This document shows positions 1-9,044 of a DNA stretch of 64,000 nt, piece after piece. The DNA comes from Bacillota bacterium. Its GTDB lineage: Bacteria; Bacillota; Clostridia; Christensenellales; Pumilibacteraceae. The DNA lies in assembly GCA_009777485.1 (NCBI GenBank), contig WRLT01000011.1, positions 1 through 64,000 of the forward strand. Reading direction: 5' to 3'. The position numbers and the translations under genes are program-made. The notes under the pieces are model-generated. The model made no database searches. It saw nothing but the letters and a program-made list of their open reading frames with translations, and was not told the origin of the DNA. The first letter of the stretch is position 1, and each line of letters begins with the position of its first letter.

Positions 1-434
<434 letters not shown>

Positions 435-438
435 ACAT

Positions 439-508
439 AAATAAGAATATATTTCATTCGAAATGTATCTTATTTACAGACGAAACAAAACCCTTTTTAA
501 TTGTCTGT
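439..508 (+). other. Two hairpins in the 23S 3' flank; no 5S gene
   Basis: The first inverted repeat, about 439-476, has arms AAATAAGA and TCTTATTT with a CATTCG apex. A weaker ACAGAC/GTCTGT pair spans 476-508. These are probably processing stems of the rRNA transcript. The 435-672 interval contains nothing resembling the conserved 5S core. Confidence 0.5.
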
Positions 509-574
509 GATATTACCCAAAAAGCAAGACAAATACAACTCTTTCAAAATATGACAGTTGCTTGTGATATAACA

Positions 575-606
575 AAAACCCTCTTGCCCAAAAGCAAGAG
601 GGTTTT
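575..606 (+). terminator. Rho-independent terminator of the rRNA operon
   Basis: A perfect 13-bp inverted repeat (AAAACCCTCTTGC / GCAAGAGGGTTTT) with a CCAAAA loop ends in a T run. It is the first terminator after the 23S gene. Because its stem is A-rich at the base it could work on both strands, but it is placed correctly for the rRNA transcript. Confidence 0.85.
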
Positions 607-672
607 ATTAATGGAAAGAAACGTTTCCCCTAAATCGGAACGCTTACATTCATACATTCATAGTATAAGAGT

Positions 673-1566
673 ATGAATTTAAGCGAGCTTTGTGAACTAA
701 CCCCTGCAATGCCGCAAGACGGCTTAAAGGGGAGTAAGGTATATTTTGGTACGGGGCTTGCCTCCTCCAAAGAAGAAAGCTTAGGGTTTGGGTTTGAATT
801 TCTAAACATGGTGCTTTCTGCGCTAGTGCTAAAACAACAGCTTAACGCAGACGGCATACTCCACGATATTGCTACGGTCGGCTACAATATTTCCTGTATA
901 AGCCGCTATAATCTAATAAAAGAGCAGCTGCGGATACTGCGCATTATGACGCACAACTTAAACGCGCAGGATTTTTACACCGTCAAGCTTTCGCACTGCT
1001 ACCACGATTGCACGGTTTTTAAAAGCATACTGCAAAACGTGCGCTACCAAATGCGCGTGTTTTCCGACTTAACTAATTTTACAAAATTCGGCTTTTACAC
1101 CACGCTGCAAATCGCGCAAATGAAGTATCTTTATCAAACCCAAAACGCCGTAGTAAAACTGGGCTGGACTATCGGAAACAAACAAGTTAGCGATACGCTC
1201 AGCAAGACCGCCGCCGCACAGCTTATACAAGAAGGAAAGCTTAGCGAACATTATTTTGATTCGCTGTACCGATATATATATCCGCAAGACCGCCTTTCCT
1301 TTGTGTACACTGCCGAAGGAACAGATATTGTAAACGGTAAACGCTGCGCGCCGTACACCGTTACAAAATCGCAAAACCGTCCGCTTTTAACCCAACCCAT
1401 CGCGCAGTACCTGCAAGGCATTGCCGATTCGCCGCAAAAAAGAAAAACGCTGCGCATATACGAAAAAACGATTGTACATAAATGGGAGCTTTTATTCGGC
1501 GCAATCGAAACGTCGGATTTGATAGGAAAGCTACAGTATATTCAAGATAAGGTTTTAGCATACTAA
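673..1566 (+). CDS. Hypothetical protein, 297 aa
   Basis: I do not recognise this family. The frame is open for 297 codons with the same codon bias as the surrounding core genes (TTA Leu, GCG Ala, CGC Arg), which supports a real gene. The protein looks soluble: no signal peptide or clear membrane segment, and a mixed alpha/beta composition with several His and Cys in the middle (a HCYHDC cluster near residue 108). The ATG lies only a few bases from a TAGTATAAGAG stretch that gives neither a convincing Shine-Dalgarno site nor a complete promoter. It ends 11 nt before the ATG of the VanW gene, so the two are probably co-transcribed, perhaps as envelope-related partners, but no function is assigned. 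Confidence 0.75.
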   Translation: MNLSELCELTPAMPQDGLKGSKVYFGTGLASSKEESLGFGFEFLNMVLSALVLKQQLNADGILHDIATVGYNISCISRYNLIKEQLRILRIMTHNLNAQDFYTVKLSHCYHDCTVFKSILQNVRYQMRVFSDLTNFTKFGFYTTLQIAQMKYLYQTQNAVVKLGWTIGNKQVSDTLSKTAAAQLIQEGKLSEHYFDSLYRYIYPQDRLSFVYTAEGTDIVNGKRCAPYTVTKSQNRPLLTQPIAQYLQGIADSPQKRKTLRIYEKTIVHKWELLFGAIETSDLIGKLQYIQDKVLAY

Positions 1567-1577
1567 TACCGTTGTTT

Positions 1578-2405
1578 ATGCAAAAAAAAACCGCGCATAT
1601 ATATCTATTAATTCCGCTGCTTGTGCTTATGTGTACGGCTTTTTTTTACTTTGCACGTCCGCATTCTCTTGTACAAGCTTTTAATTCGCACGCGTGCACC
1701 GATATCTTATCTACGGCAAGCACACCGCTTAAAAATAAGCTGCCCAACCGCATAGACAACCTACACAAGGCTTGCGCGGCTATCAACGGCACTACACTGG
1801 CGAGCGGCGGCACCTTTAGCTTTAACCGTAGCGTAGGCGAACGCACCGAAAAGCGCGGATACAAGCCCGCCCCGTCGTTTATAGCGGGCAAGGTTGCAGA
1901 CAGCGTAGGCGGGGGAGTTTGTCAGCTTTCGTCTACCTTATACCACGCCTGCTTGCTTGCCGACTTACAAATTATAAAGCGCACCCACCATTCGTTCAGC
2001 CCCGATTATTTGGTTCAGGCAGGCCTTGACGCTACGGTAGATTTCGATGCGGAAATAGATTTTGTTTTTAAAAACAATACGCCGCACCCCTTGCAAATTT
2101 TTGCGCACTGTACCAACGAGGCGGTTTGCGTACAGCTTACAGGCACAAAAACCTCCGAAACCCTTGTGGAAATAGAAAGCAAAATCTTATATACTTTAAC
2201 CGCTAAAACGCACTATAAAACCAACCCCAACCTTAAAGAGGGCGAAACTAAAATCATTCAGCCCGCCTTTAACGGCTGTCATGTTCAAACATACCGCATA
2301 CTTAAAGACGCGCACGGCAACGAAATCAGCCGCCGTTTAGAGGCAAAGTGCATCTACAAAAAACTAGACGGCATCACCGAGCGCGGGGGTATGCAATCTG
2401 CTTAA
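1578..2405 (+). CDS. VanW family protein
   Basis: This is a VanW-domain protein, a family linked to glycopeptide resistance clusters and common in Gram-positive envelope loci; the biochemical role is not established. An N-terminal membrane anchor spans residues 7-28. The VanW core follows, with GGTFSFNRSVGERT, GGGVCQLSSTLYHA (Cys in GVCQLS) and a C-terminal beta-rich region containing the family-typical HPLQIFA. ATG 1578 was chosen; a TTG at 1572 in the same frame is possible and neither has a good ribosome site. The last residues, KKLDGITERGGMQSA, are altered: the same 35-nt tail recurs at 3844-3879, where it would end the protein as KKLDGIIERGG followed by a stop. The coding end overlaps the convergent gene by 42 nt. 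Confidence 0.88.
   Translation: MQKKTAHIYLLIPLLVLMCTAFFYFARPHSLVQAFNSHACTDILSTASTPLKNKLPNRIDNLHKACAAINGTTLASGGTFSFNRSVGERTEKRGYKPAPSFIAGKVADSVGGGVCQLSSTLYHACLLADLQIIKRTHHSFSPDYLVQAGLDATVDFDAEIDFVFKNNTPHPLQIFAHCTNEAVCVQLTGTKTSETLVEIESKILYTLTAKTHYKTNPNLKEGETKIIQPAFNGCHVQTYRILKDAHGNEISRRLEAKCIYKKLDGITERGGMQSA
2355..2389. repeat. 35-nt direct repeat, copy 1 (VanW tail)
   Basis: This matches 3844-3879 except for one substitution and one A in the homopolymer. It encodes the C-terminus of VanW on the plus strand and the C-terminal PALGDAV of the convergent protein on the minus strand. Confidence 0.85.
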
Positions 2406-3800
2406 AATTATTTCTGCCGCCCATGACGGGCTAACCGCAAAATAGCCTACATTGGCAAAACGTCGATAGACCGTTGTAATCCATTCACTTAAAGCATCTT
2501 TGTTTGGGTCTGTCAGCAAAAACTCCGCTATTTGTATAACGTCCCAGCCAAATTCCATATTCGGCGCTTGGAGATAATAAAAAGAAGATGAAAACGTAAG
2601 CGGATTCCATTCATCAACAACCTGCTGCACAACGGTACAAGCTTTAAAAAATTTGTCCTGCAACTCTTGCGTTTCAAGCTTTTGCATATACACTGTGGGG
2701 GCGGAAGTAATTTTATTAAGACAATCGCTTATAATTTTTGCAACGTTTTCTTTGTCTTGTAAATTTGGAAAATTTGCAAGCATGCCTTTCCGATTAGCTT
2801 TTAATTCGATATGTATTCCTTTCTTAGTTATATTGATTTGGCTTATATCTTTATACCATGTAAACGCATCCATATTCGAGCCTAGTACGTTTACCATGCG
2901 TAAATTAGTAACGATATATCTGCGGCGTTTATAATGCATAATATATGCGGGCATTAGTGCAAAGATTAGTCCTGCCGCAATAATTTGCAGCAGTACATAT
3001 AGTTTCCAGCCGCCAAAAAAGCCAAACAAACAAAGCAGCGACAACATAACCAACATACCTATCATCATAGTACTCACTTCGTCAGCAATTATTGATTTTG
3101 TGGTTTTGCCTTTCCAAAGAATTTTTTCTGCGCCGTGTCCAAACGCATATTCGTCCTCTATATCTTTTAAAGTGCTTTTTATTTCAGGGTGTTTGGTAAT
3201 CCACAGCCCTAATATATAGCATTTTTGACTTTCGTTTAATTCATTTGACCATGCAGTAAAGGTATAGCGGGGGTTGTCGAGAAGCTTTTTTTCTTTTTTT
3301 CTATAAGTAATTTCTTGCGTGTTTATACGGTCTATCGGTTGAGGCAGTAAAATTTCTTTCGAGGACATATGCGCATTTTCTTTACAAGGATACACTAAGA
3401 TAACCGTTTGATTTTGCAGTACGCTTTTAACATTTTTATAGATACGCTTTACAAAGTTTCCAATATTAAAAACTTTGCAATAAAAATCGTTATAGCCGAA
3501 ATACGCTTTAAACTCAAAATTCAGATAACATACGGTAACATACTGTTTATGAGGATTAAACGGCGCATTGTCTTCAAAAATATCATCGTTATCGTAATCT
3601 CTGTTTAACAAAATATCTATGGTGCGAAGCTTGTTAGTTTCGTTAACAATAGAAAGCTTATGCGAGCTTTTTCCGCTTAGTTGAGTTTCAACCAAGTCAA
3701 AACGTTCTTTAAAGCCGTCGCCTTGTAAGCGCGCATTTATGTTATCCATGATATCCGATAAGATTTTTAAAGATGCTTTTGGTTTTGCGTTGGTTTCCAT
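2364..3800 (-). CDS. Membrane protein with bacterial PH-like domain
   Basis: About 478 aa and of unknown function. The N-terminal 240 residues look soluble. Two adjacent membrane segments follow (around residues 245-295, with SLLCLFGFFGGW and AAGLIFALMPAYIM), and then a stretch resembling the bacterial PH fold seen in YdbS/YvbH-like proteins (YIVTNLRMVNVLG and YKDISQINITKKGIHIEL). The start is set at ATG 3800 because a promoter with its -10 at 3807-3812 leaves only 6 nt before it; the TTG at 3818 would lie upstream of the transcript. Composition is AT-rich compared with neighbours, suggesting acquisition. The C-terminal tail PALGDAV is encoded in a direct repeat shared with the next gene's PALDDAV. 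Confidence 0.75.
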   Translation of the reverse strand: METNAKPKASLKILSDIMDNINARLQGDGFKERFDLVETQLSGKSSHKLSIVNETNKLRTIDILLNRDYDNDDIFEDNAPFNPHKQYVTVCYLNFEFKAYFGYNDFYCKVFNIGNFVKRIYKNVKSVLQNQTVILVYPCKENAHMSSKEILLPQPIDRINTQEITYRKKEKKLLDNPRYTFTAWSNELNESQKCYILGLWITKHPEIKSTLKDIEDEYAFGHGAEKILWKGKTTKSIIADEVSTMMIGMLVMLSLLCLFGFFGGWKLYVLLQIIAAGLIFALMPAYIMHYKRRRYIVTNLRMVNVLGSNMDAFTWYKDISQINITKKGIHIELKANRKGMLANFPNLQDKENVAKIISDCLNKITSAPTVYMQKLETQELQDKFFKACTVVQQVVDEWNPLTFSSSFYYLQAPNMEFGWDVIQIAEFLLTDPNKDALSEWITTVYRRFANVGYFAVSPSWAAEIILSRLHTPALGDAV

Positions 3801-3806
3801 TTTGTT

Positions 3807-3835
3807 ATTATGACACAAGCAGTTTTACAAGTCAA
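3807..3835 (-). promoter_or_regulatory. Sigma-A-type promoter, leaderless geometry
   Basis: Minus strand: -35 TTGACT (3830-3835), 17-bp spacer, -10 CATAAT (3807-3812), then 6 nt to ATG 3800. Transcription should start at or within a base of the start codon. Confidence 0.7.
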
Positions 3836-3843
3836 GTAGATAA

Positions 3844-3879
3844 TACAAAAAAACTAGACGGCATCATCGAGCGCGGGGG
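3844..3879. repeat. 35-nt direct repeat, copy 2
   Basis: Second copy of the VanW-tail repeat. In the VanW frame it reads KKLDGIIERGG then TAA, which looks like the ancestral VanW end now detached from its gene by about 1.5 kb. Confidence 0.85.
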
Positions 3880-4765
3880 ATAAGATATTTTCAGCGTTTT
3901 GGTTTTGTTTAAGTTCAAATAAACTGCAAAATACAGCAGCACCGACTAATAAAACACACACACCTATATACATAATTAGTCGATACGGTAATAAAGAAGT
4001 TAATATAGGATATATAATTATGCAGAGAATAAGCCATAAAATAACACTTCCCGCAATGGCGTATTTTGCAATTTTCAAACCCCTTTTTACATGAGTATTT
4101 TTACAAGTCTTTTGTAAAATTGCTAACACAAGTGCAATAAAGAAAGCTATAAATAAAAACAAATCTTCGGCAAGTGCTATAAAAAAATTATAACTAGCGG
4201 GATTTTCATAGCGTTCAGCTAATCTATTAATTTCTGACGCAGTGGTATATCTGTGAAAAACGGCAGCGGCACAAAACAATAATAATAAATAAGGAATAAT
4301 AAAAGGCAATAATTTCTTTGCATGGATTTTCTTTGAGCCAAATTCATATTTTCCAGAAATTACCGCTATCGGAACAAGTAAAGCATACGCGCATAAGTAC
4401 ATATTCAGCCAAAGCGGAATCCATAAAATAAACGTATAAATAAGCAACATAAAAGCAAGCCAGCCAAGGCTAAAAACAGCAATTATATATTTGACAATTT
4501 TAAATGTTGCCGCTGCTTTGGTGCGCTTACAAACTACTTGCAAAATGGCTAAAATTATAGCAGCTAAAAGAACTGCAAATAAAAACAACTCATCAGAAAG
4601 AACCATAAAAGGCATAAAGCTTGCGGGTGCGGTATAATCCCGAGTACTTCTTATTTTTTCCATTTCAATTACCTGAGTATAACCACAAATAACCGTATAA
4701 GTGCAAAGCAATAATAATAAAAAAGGAATAATAAAAGGCAATAATTTTTTTGCGGTTGAATCCAT
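3854..4765 (-). CDS. Polytopic membrane protein with internal duplication
   Basis: 303 aa, family not recognised. The protein is two homologous halves of about 150 residues, each beginning KKLLPFIIP[FY]LLLL and containing about four hydrophobic segments, with matching internal landmarks (ELFLF/DLFLF, AILQ.[VT]CK, FKIVKYIIA/LKIAKYAIA). It is therefore an inner-membrane protein of about eight helices built by tandem duplication. The start is ATG 4763-4765 with a strong GGAGGAA site eight bases upstream. Only 40 nt separate it from the PH-domain gene downstream. Its last residues PALDDAV come from the 35-nt repeat. A transport or immunity-type role is possible but nothing specific supports it. 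Confidence 0.75.
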   Translation of the reverse strand: MDSTAKKLLPFIIPFLLLLLCTYTVICGYTQVIEMEKIRSTRDYTAPASFMPFMVLSDELFLFAVLLAAIILAILQVVCKRTKAAATFKIVKYIIAVFSLGWLAFMLLIYTFILWIPLWLNMYLCAYALLVPIAVISGKYEFGSKKIHAKKLLPFIIPYLLLLFCAAAVFHRYTTASEINRLAERYENPASYNFFIALAEDLFLFIAFFIALVLAILQKTCKNTHVKRGLKIAKYAIAGSVILWLILCIIIYPILTSLLPYRLIMYIGVCVLLVGAAVFCSLFELKQNQNAENILSPALDDAV

Positions 4766-4805
4766 TCAAATTCCTCCATAATTTACTTCAATTTTTGTCC
4801 GTGCG

Positions 4806-5288
4806 CTACGCGCTTGCAAAAAAACGTTCTTTAAGCTTTTTAGCTAATTCTGCGGTAAAAAGCTTATCGTTGTGCGAGGTGGACGAGCCAGAGCTAAGGC
4901 TTTGCCGCGCTTTGCAGCGAATCGTACCGCCAGACAGCAATAAAAAAAGCAGTTGATTATCTTCTGTGCTGATATCTTGAACTCTGTCAAGGCGAATGCG
5001 TTTTAATAGAGGTATTCCTAATATATCTAAGCCTAATACTTCCCAATATCTAATTTCTTTTTTGTTATAGTCTATTACTATTTTCCGTCCGCAAATGAGT
5101 ACAAACAAATACAGTGCACTAAGCAAAAAACCTACGGTTGCTGCTATAATAAATCTAATATCCGTATGGATTAAAAAGCCGATTAAAAAGCCGACCGTTG
5201 CACCCACACAAAGCAGAATGATGTAAAAAAACATGATAGTCATGCCCAAACTATAAACTCTTATTTTTTCTTTCATTCGTTCATTCAT
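4806..5288 (-). CDS. Small membrane protein, PH-like
   Basis: 160 aa. Two hydrophobic helices near the N-terminus (residues 14-38 and 45-68) are followed by a beta-rich soluble part (RKIVIDYNKKEIRYWEVL, then LKRIRLDRVQDISTED) that resembles the bacterial PH-like domain of small YdbS-type membrane proteins. The ligand is unknown. ATG 5288 is selected because a TTGAAT-17-TACAAT promoter ends 6 nt upstream and no ribosome site exists. It probably starts the unit continuing into the duplicated membrane protein. There is a second in-frame ATG three codons later. Confidence 0.7.
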   Translation of the reverse strand: MNERMKEKIRVYSLGMTIMFFYIILLCVGATVGFLIGFLIHTDIRFIIAATVGFLLSALYLFVLICGRKIVIDYNKKEIRYWEVLGLDILGIPLLKRIRLDRVQDISTEDNQLLFLLLSGGTIRCKARQSLSSGSSTSHNDKLFTAELAKKLKERFFASA

Positions 5289-5294
5289 TTAACT

Positions 5295-5323
5295 ATTGTA
5301 GCATTATCCGCATAAAAATTCAA
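5295..5323 (-). promoter_or_regulatory. Promoter, leaderless geometry
   Basis: Minus strand: -35 TTGAAT (5318-5323), 17-bp spacer, -10 TACAAT (5295-5300), 6 nt to ATG 5288. Confidence 0.65.
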
Positions 5324-5369
5324 CTAAATCGTTGTAATTTCACGTACAGACTTTTCGGGACATAAATAC

Positions 5370-5398
5370 TTGACAATCATACTTAGGTATGATATAAT
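5370..5398 (+). promoter_or_regulatory. Subtilase promoter with palindromic operator in the spacer
   Basis: -35 TTGACA (5370-5375) and -10 TATAAT (5393-5398), 17 bp apart. The spacer carries a perfect 7-bp inverted repeat, ATCATAC-TTAG-GTATGAT (5376-5393), a likely repressor operator. A second TATAAT at 5402-5407 lies 8 nt before the ATG and could give a leaderless start, but it has no good -35 box. Confidence 0.7.
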
Positions 5399-5415
5399 AC
5401 ATATAATTTAGCATC

Positions 5416-7920
5416 ATGAAGGTTCGGCATAAAAAAATAACTTACGCACTGTTTGCCCTTGCGTCGGTTATCATACTATTATGTAAGCCGCTTTTTTTAA
5501 CTCCCATATACGGTGCGCCGCCCGCGCAGACCGTAAGCTTTTCGGTGTTTGCCATCGATGCAACGCAACTAATTCAACAGCATTGGCAAGATAGCTTTTA
5601 TGCAAAAATAACCCTAACCGTAGGAGAGGACACCATGCGTATCGACGGCAGCGAGGTTGCCGTACAGCCTGCGGTAGTAAAAAGCGGGGAATTACTGCTA
5701 CCCGTAGCCGATATTGCGGTTCATATCGGCGGCGAGGTACTGATTTGTGCCGAAACAGAAGAGGTTAGTATTATCTACGACGGCATAGAAACCGCATTAA
5801 ACGCCCCCGCGCAATTTGGCCGCGCCCCGCGTTTGCTTGCGGCCGATGCGTTAAACGCCGAAATAGAAATCCGACAAAATACCGTAACCATAACCAACCC
5901 TTACCAAACCGCGCAACTAATTGTGCGCACAGACGGCAGCGCGCTTAACAACACATTCGGCGCGGCAGAGTATGTGAGGGGCGAAAACGGCTTATATCTG
6001 TTGCAATACGCCTCTCAGCGCAGTGCTAAGGCGGCAGAGCAGCTGCTTAGCGCGTTAACCAGCGTCGAATACGCCGTGCCTAACGTAGTTATCGCACCGC
6101 CCGAGCAAGCCTTAAATTCGACGGACGAAAACGGCACATTTTTCTCTCTTACCGACCGATGGGGTTCGGTACGCATCGGCGCGGACGAATATAAAGACTT
6201 TTTACGGCAAAACGAAAAAACCGACGAAATTTTGGTTGCGGTGGTAGATACGGGCATAATCGAAAACCATCCGTTTTTTGCAGACAGACTGCGCATGGAT
6301 TTGGCGTACAACCACTTTAACGGAAGTACCGACGTCCACGATGTAACTACGGGAAACGCGGCGTTCCACGGCACGCACATAACGGGCACGATTGTAGACT
6401 GCACGCCCGACAACGTAAAAATTTTTCCGCTTAAAATATTCGGTTCGGGCACGGGCACGGGCTTAGGCGCAAACTTTGCCGTGCGCGACGCAGCGGACAG
6501 AGGCGCGGCGGCAATCAATATCAGTTGGGGATATCCAGGCGTTTATTATCCGCCCTTTCACGAGGCGATTAACTACGCAACGGCACAAGGCGCGGTATGT
6601 ATCGTTGCCGCAGGAAACGAAAACGAGGATACGCAAACTGAGTTCGGCAACGCATCTAACGCCGTAGTGGTGGCGGCGTCTGACAAGCAGGATAATCGGG
6701 CAAGCTTTTCTAATTTCGGAAACGCAGTAGATATAGCCGCGCCAGGCGTGCTTATCCAAAGCACCACGTCAAGCGGCAATTTCGCCTATATGAGCGGCAC
6801 TTCGATGGCTGCGCCGCACGTTACCGCCGCCGCTGCAATGCTGCAAGTAAATCAGCCGCTAACCCCGCAAGAGGTAAAACAAACGCTTAAAAGCGCAACA
6901 GAGGGCTTAGGCGAAACATGGAATAAATACACGGGCGCGGGAGTTTTGGATTTGCGCCAATTGCCGCTAGAAGATTTAGAGCCGCCACAGCCCGTAAAGG
7001 AAGAAATTCCGACGGCGGCTATCAGCTTTACGGCCGAACTGCTTACGGGGCTAATCGTCGGCGGCGTATACAGCTTTAACAACGGCGCGCCCGTACAGGC
7101 TTTTAACACCGCGCACCCGCTATCGGCGGAGTGGTTCGGCACGGAAATCTCTATTGTTAAGCTAGGCAACGGCGATACCACCCTAGACAGCGATGCGCAA
7201 ATTTTAGATGTTCCTGCGCGTCCGCTTGCGCCGCAGCTAAGCGCGTTGCATTGCACAACGCCGCAAAACAACAACGGCGCAATACTAGGCGTAACCGCCG
7301 CTATGGAGTACCGCAAAAGCGGCGAGGCGCGTTGGACGCAAATTCGGACAGGAACGCTTACCGAGCTTTCGGACGGAACGTATTACGTGCGCCTTAGCGC
7401 AACACCCGTTTCATTTACGGGCGAAACCGCCGAAGTGATTATAGAGGAGTTTGTGCACACAGACGAAAACGGCGGCGAAGAAGACCCCGACCCCGAACCC
7501 GACCCCGACCCCGAACCCGAGCCAGAGCCAGTGCCCGAACCAGAGCCCGAACCCGAAGAAGAACCCGACCCCGAAGTCGATATGCCAGAAAACAACGACC
7601 CCGACCCCGAGCCCGAAGAAGAACCCGAAAACGACCCCGACCCCGAACCCGAAGAAGAAATCAACCCCGAAGAAAAACCCGACCCCGAAAGCGGGGAGGG
7701 CACAGATAACAACGAAAGCAACGAAAGCAACAGTGAAAACTCCAACGAAAACAGCAGCGCAGACAATAACCAAAACGACAGCAGCAACCCAAACAACGGC
7801 ACTCCAAAGCCTCCGCCGTCCCCCTTTTTAATAGCGGCAATCGCCGCCGCCGTCTTAGCCGCAATAATTTTTATCACCCTAATAATCAATAAAAAGAAAC
7901 GCACCTCCCGCAAACGGTAA
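5416..7920 (+). CDS. Cell-surface subtilisin-like serine protease (S8)
   Basis: 834 aa. An N-terminal hydrophobic signal/anchor (residues 9-28) is followed by a prodomain-like region and the S8 catalytic domain. Catalytic residues are visible: Asp278 in VAVVDTGI, His318 in HGTHITG, Ser463 in [11 protein letters not shown] beta-rich region follows, then a low-complexity Asp-Pro-Glu-Pro stretch (about 686-760) and a Ser/Asn-rich linker. The protein ends in one membrane helix (about 797-818) with a basic KKKRTSRKR tail, so the protease is expected to face outward on a flexible wall-spanning stalk. The architecture recalls type VII secretion mycosins, but no ESX genes are nearby. The promoter carries a palindromic operator, suggesting regulated expression. 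There is no ribosome site before ATG 5416. Confidence 0.92.
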   Translation: MKVRHKKITYALFALASVIILLCKPLFLTPIYGAPPAQTVSFSVFAIDATQLIQQHWQDSFYAKITLTVGEDTMRIDGSEVAVQPAVVKSGELLLPVADIAVHIGGEVLICAETEEVSIIYDGIETALNAPAQFGRAPRLLAADALNAEIEIRQNTVTITNPYQTAQLIVRTDGSALNNTFGAAEYVRGENGLYLLQYASQRSAKAAEQLLSALTSVEYAVPNVVIAPPEQALNSTDENGTFFSLTDRWGSVRIGADEYKDFLRQNEKTDEILVAVVDTGIIENHPFFADRLRMDLAYNHFNGSTDVHDVTTGNAAFHGTHITGTIVDCTPDNVKIFPLKIFGSGTGTGLGANFAVRDAADRGAAAINISWGYPGVYYPPFHEAINYATAQGAVCIVAAGNENEDTQTEFGNASNAVVVAASDKQDNRASFSNFGNAVDIAAPGVLIQSTTSSGNFAYMSGTSMAAPHVTAAAAMLQVNQPLTPQEVKQTLKSATEGLGETWNKYTGAGVLDLRQLPLEDLEPPQPVKEEIPTAAISFTAELLTGLIVGGVYSFNNGAPVQAFNTAHPLSAEWFGTEISIVKLGNGDTTLDSDAQILDVPARPLAPQLSALHCTTPQNNNGAILGVTAAMEYRKSGEARWTQIRTGTLTELSDGTYYVRLSATPVSFTGETAEVIIEEFVHTDENGGEEDPDPEPDPDPEPEPEPVPEPEPEPEEEPDPEVDMPENNDPDPEPEEEPENDPDPEPEEEINPEEKPDPESGEGTDNNESNESNSENSNENSSADNNQNDSSNPNNGTPKPPPSPFLIAAIAAAVLAAIIFITLIINKKKRTSRKR

Positions 7921-7951
7921 GCGCAACACTATGTGATTTATTAAAACCAAA

Positions 7952-8010
7952 CCGTTAAAAAATTCCCCTCTTGAGGGGTGGACGCCGACAGGCGGACGGG
8001 GTGGAAAGAA
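7952..8010. repeat. Composite dispersed repeat, copy at 8 kb
   Basis: Contains the palindromic unit TTCCCCTCTTGAGGGGTG, a variable GGACGC..CGGACGGGG part and GGTGGAAAGAAAA. The same order occurs near 50.1, 53.1, 56.5 and 57.4 kb. Confidence 0.8.
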
Positions 8011-8027
8011 AAAGAAAAACAAGCTTA

Positions 8028-9044
8028 CTACAACAAAGCATTTACTACATAATCCGCCGCATCAAAGGCTATTTTGTATCCGTTGCACGCTATCGGATAT
8101 ACGTGCGGTTCTAGGGTTTCGGTTATAACGTTGCCCTTAGCCGCTACGCACGCGTCGTTTATAGCGCATTTTTCACAGCCCTTAGCCAGCCCTAAATTAT
8201 TGATTTTATGCAACAGCGGCTGATTGATTCCGCTTTGCACATTGCCCAAACATAAAGCCTCTTTGCCCACAGCCGACGCATACGGGTACACATCGCCGTT
8301 GGCTGCAATCGAATACACCAAATCCCGCCGCACCCGCATATTGCTTAGCTTAAATTTGCCCAAGTACGCCCGTACCATGTCGTCTATTTTGCCGATTTGT
8401 ACTTTATTTCCTTCTTTTGCCCATTGTACATAGGTTTCGGCAATTTTAAAAAATTCTTTGCGCATAATGTCAACATGTTCAGATTTCCATTTCGACGAAT
8501 AATCAATAAAAAAGCCCATAGATTTAAAGCCCAAATTTCTTAAATGCAACACGTTGTCGTGCCAAATACCCACATTGTTTACATCGATTACGCTTGCAGA
8601 GGTTATGCGGTATTTTTCGATAGCAGCCTTGTGTTTGGCTATATCCAACAAAGGCTTTTTTTCCTCATTAACTCGGTTAGCGTCGTTTAGCAAGCCGTCA
8701 TACGATAGGCTTATTTGAATATTGTTTTGATGTGCGTACTCAAAAAATTCGTCCGTAAGCAGCGTTCCGTTGGTAGTAATATCTAATTTAACCAGACGGG
8801 AGGTTTTTTTATGTATGTAGTCGGTAATGTGCCGAATTAAATCAAACTCTAACAGCGGTTCGCCGCCAAAAAAGGTAACCTTTGCATACTTCCCGCAATT
8901 TTCCAGCAAATAATCCACTGCAGCCTCAGCCGTAGCGGCAGACATATTTTGGGTGCCGTGCGTCATAAAACAGTATTTACACCGCATATTGCATCGTTCT
9001 GTCAGGTGCAAAACAATGCTGTTGATTTCTACGCGCTTACTCAT
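8028..9044 (-). CDS. Radical SAM/SPASM peptide maturase
   Basis: 338 aa. The radical-SAM cluster motif CNMRCKYC (CX3CX2C) lies at residues 18-25, followed by FFGGEPLL and the TTNGTLL strand typical of anaerobic-sulfatase-maturase-like enzymes. The C-terminus carries a SPASM-type cysteine set (CLGNV, then GCEKCAINDAC, then a last Cys in YPIACNGYK) expected to bind auxiliary Fe-S clusters. The first SPASM position reads YPYAS where Cys is more usual, so cluster ligation may differ. Its ATG overlaps the stop of the upstream small gene by 8 nt (ATGAGTAA), so translation is coupled. A precursor-like peptide plus SPASM enzyme in one unit implies post-translational modification of that peptide, probably of its aromatic WYES repeats; the chemistry is not known. 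Confidence 0.85.
   Translation of the reverse strand: MSKRVEINSIVLHLTERCNMRCKYCFMTHGTQNMSAATAEAAVDYLLENCGKYAKVTFFGGEPLLEFDLIRHITDYIHKKTSRLVKLDITTNGTLLTDEFFEYAHQNNIQISLSYDGLLNDANRVNEEKKPLLDIAKHKAAIEKYRITSASVIDVNNVGIWHDNVLHLRNLGFKSMGFFIDYSSKWKSEHVDIMRKEFFKIAETYVQWAKEGNKVQIGKIDDMVRAYLGKFKLSNMRVRRDLVYSIAANGDVYPYASAVGKEALCLGNVQSGINQPLLHKINNLGLAKGCEKCAINDACVAAKGNVITETLEPHVYPIACNGYKIAFDAADYVVNALL

Noticed and set aside
435-672. A 5S rRNA gene after 23S
   Set aside because: The interval was read for the conserved 5S core and paired ends and has neither; it holds two hairpins and a terminator.
3801-3818. TTG 3818 as the start of the PH-domain protein
   Set aside because: It lies within or upstream of the -10 box at 3807-3812; ATG 3800 fits the promoter.
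7411-7913. Long Ser/Gly-rich and Thr/Pro-rich frames on both strands opposite the subtilase stalk
   Set aside because: They are shadows of the Asp-Pro-Glu-Pro coding repeat; GC-rich periodic DNA opens all frames, and there are no ribosome sites.
5416-7920. Type VII secretion locus based on the mycosin-like protease
   Set aside because: No EssC/EccC ATPase, WXG100 or Ecc genes are in the surrounding sequence.
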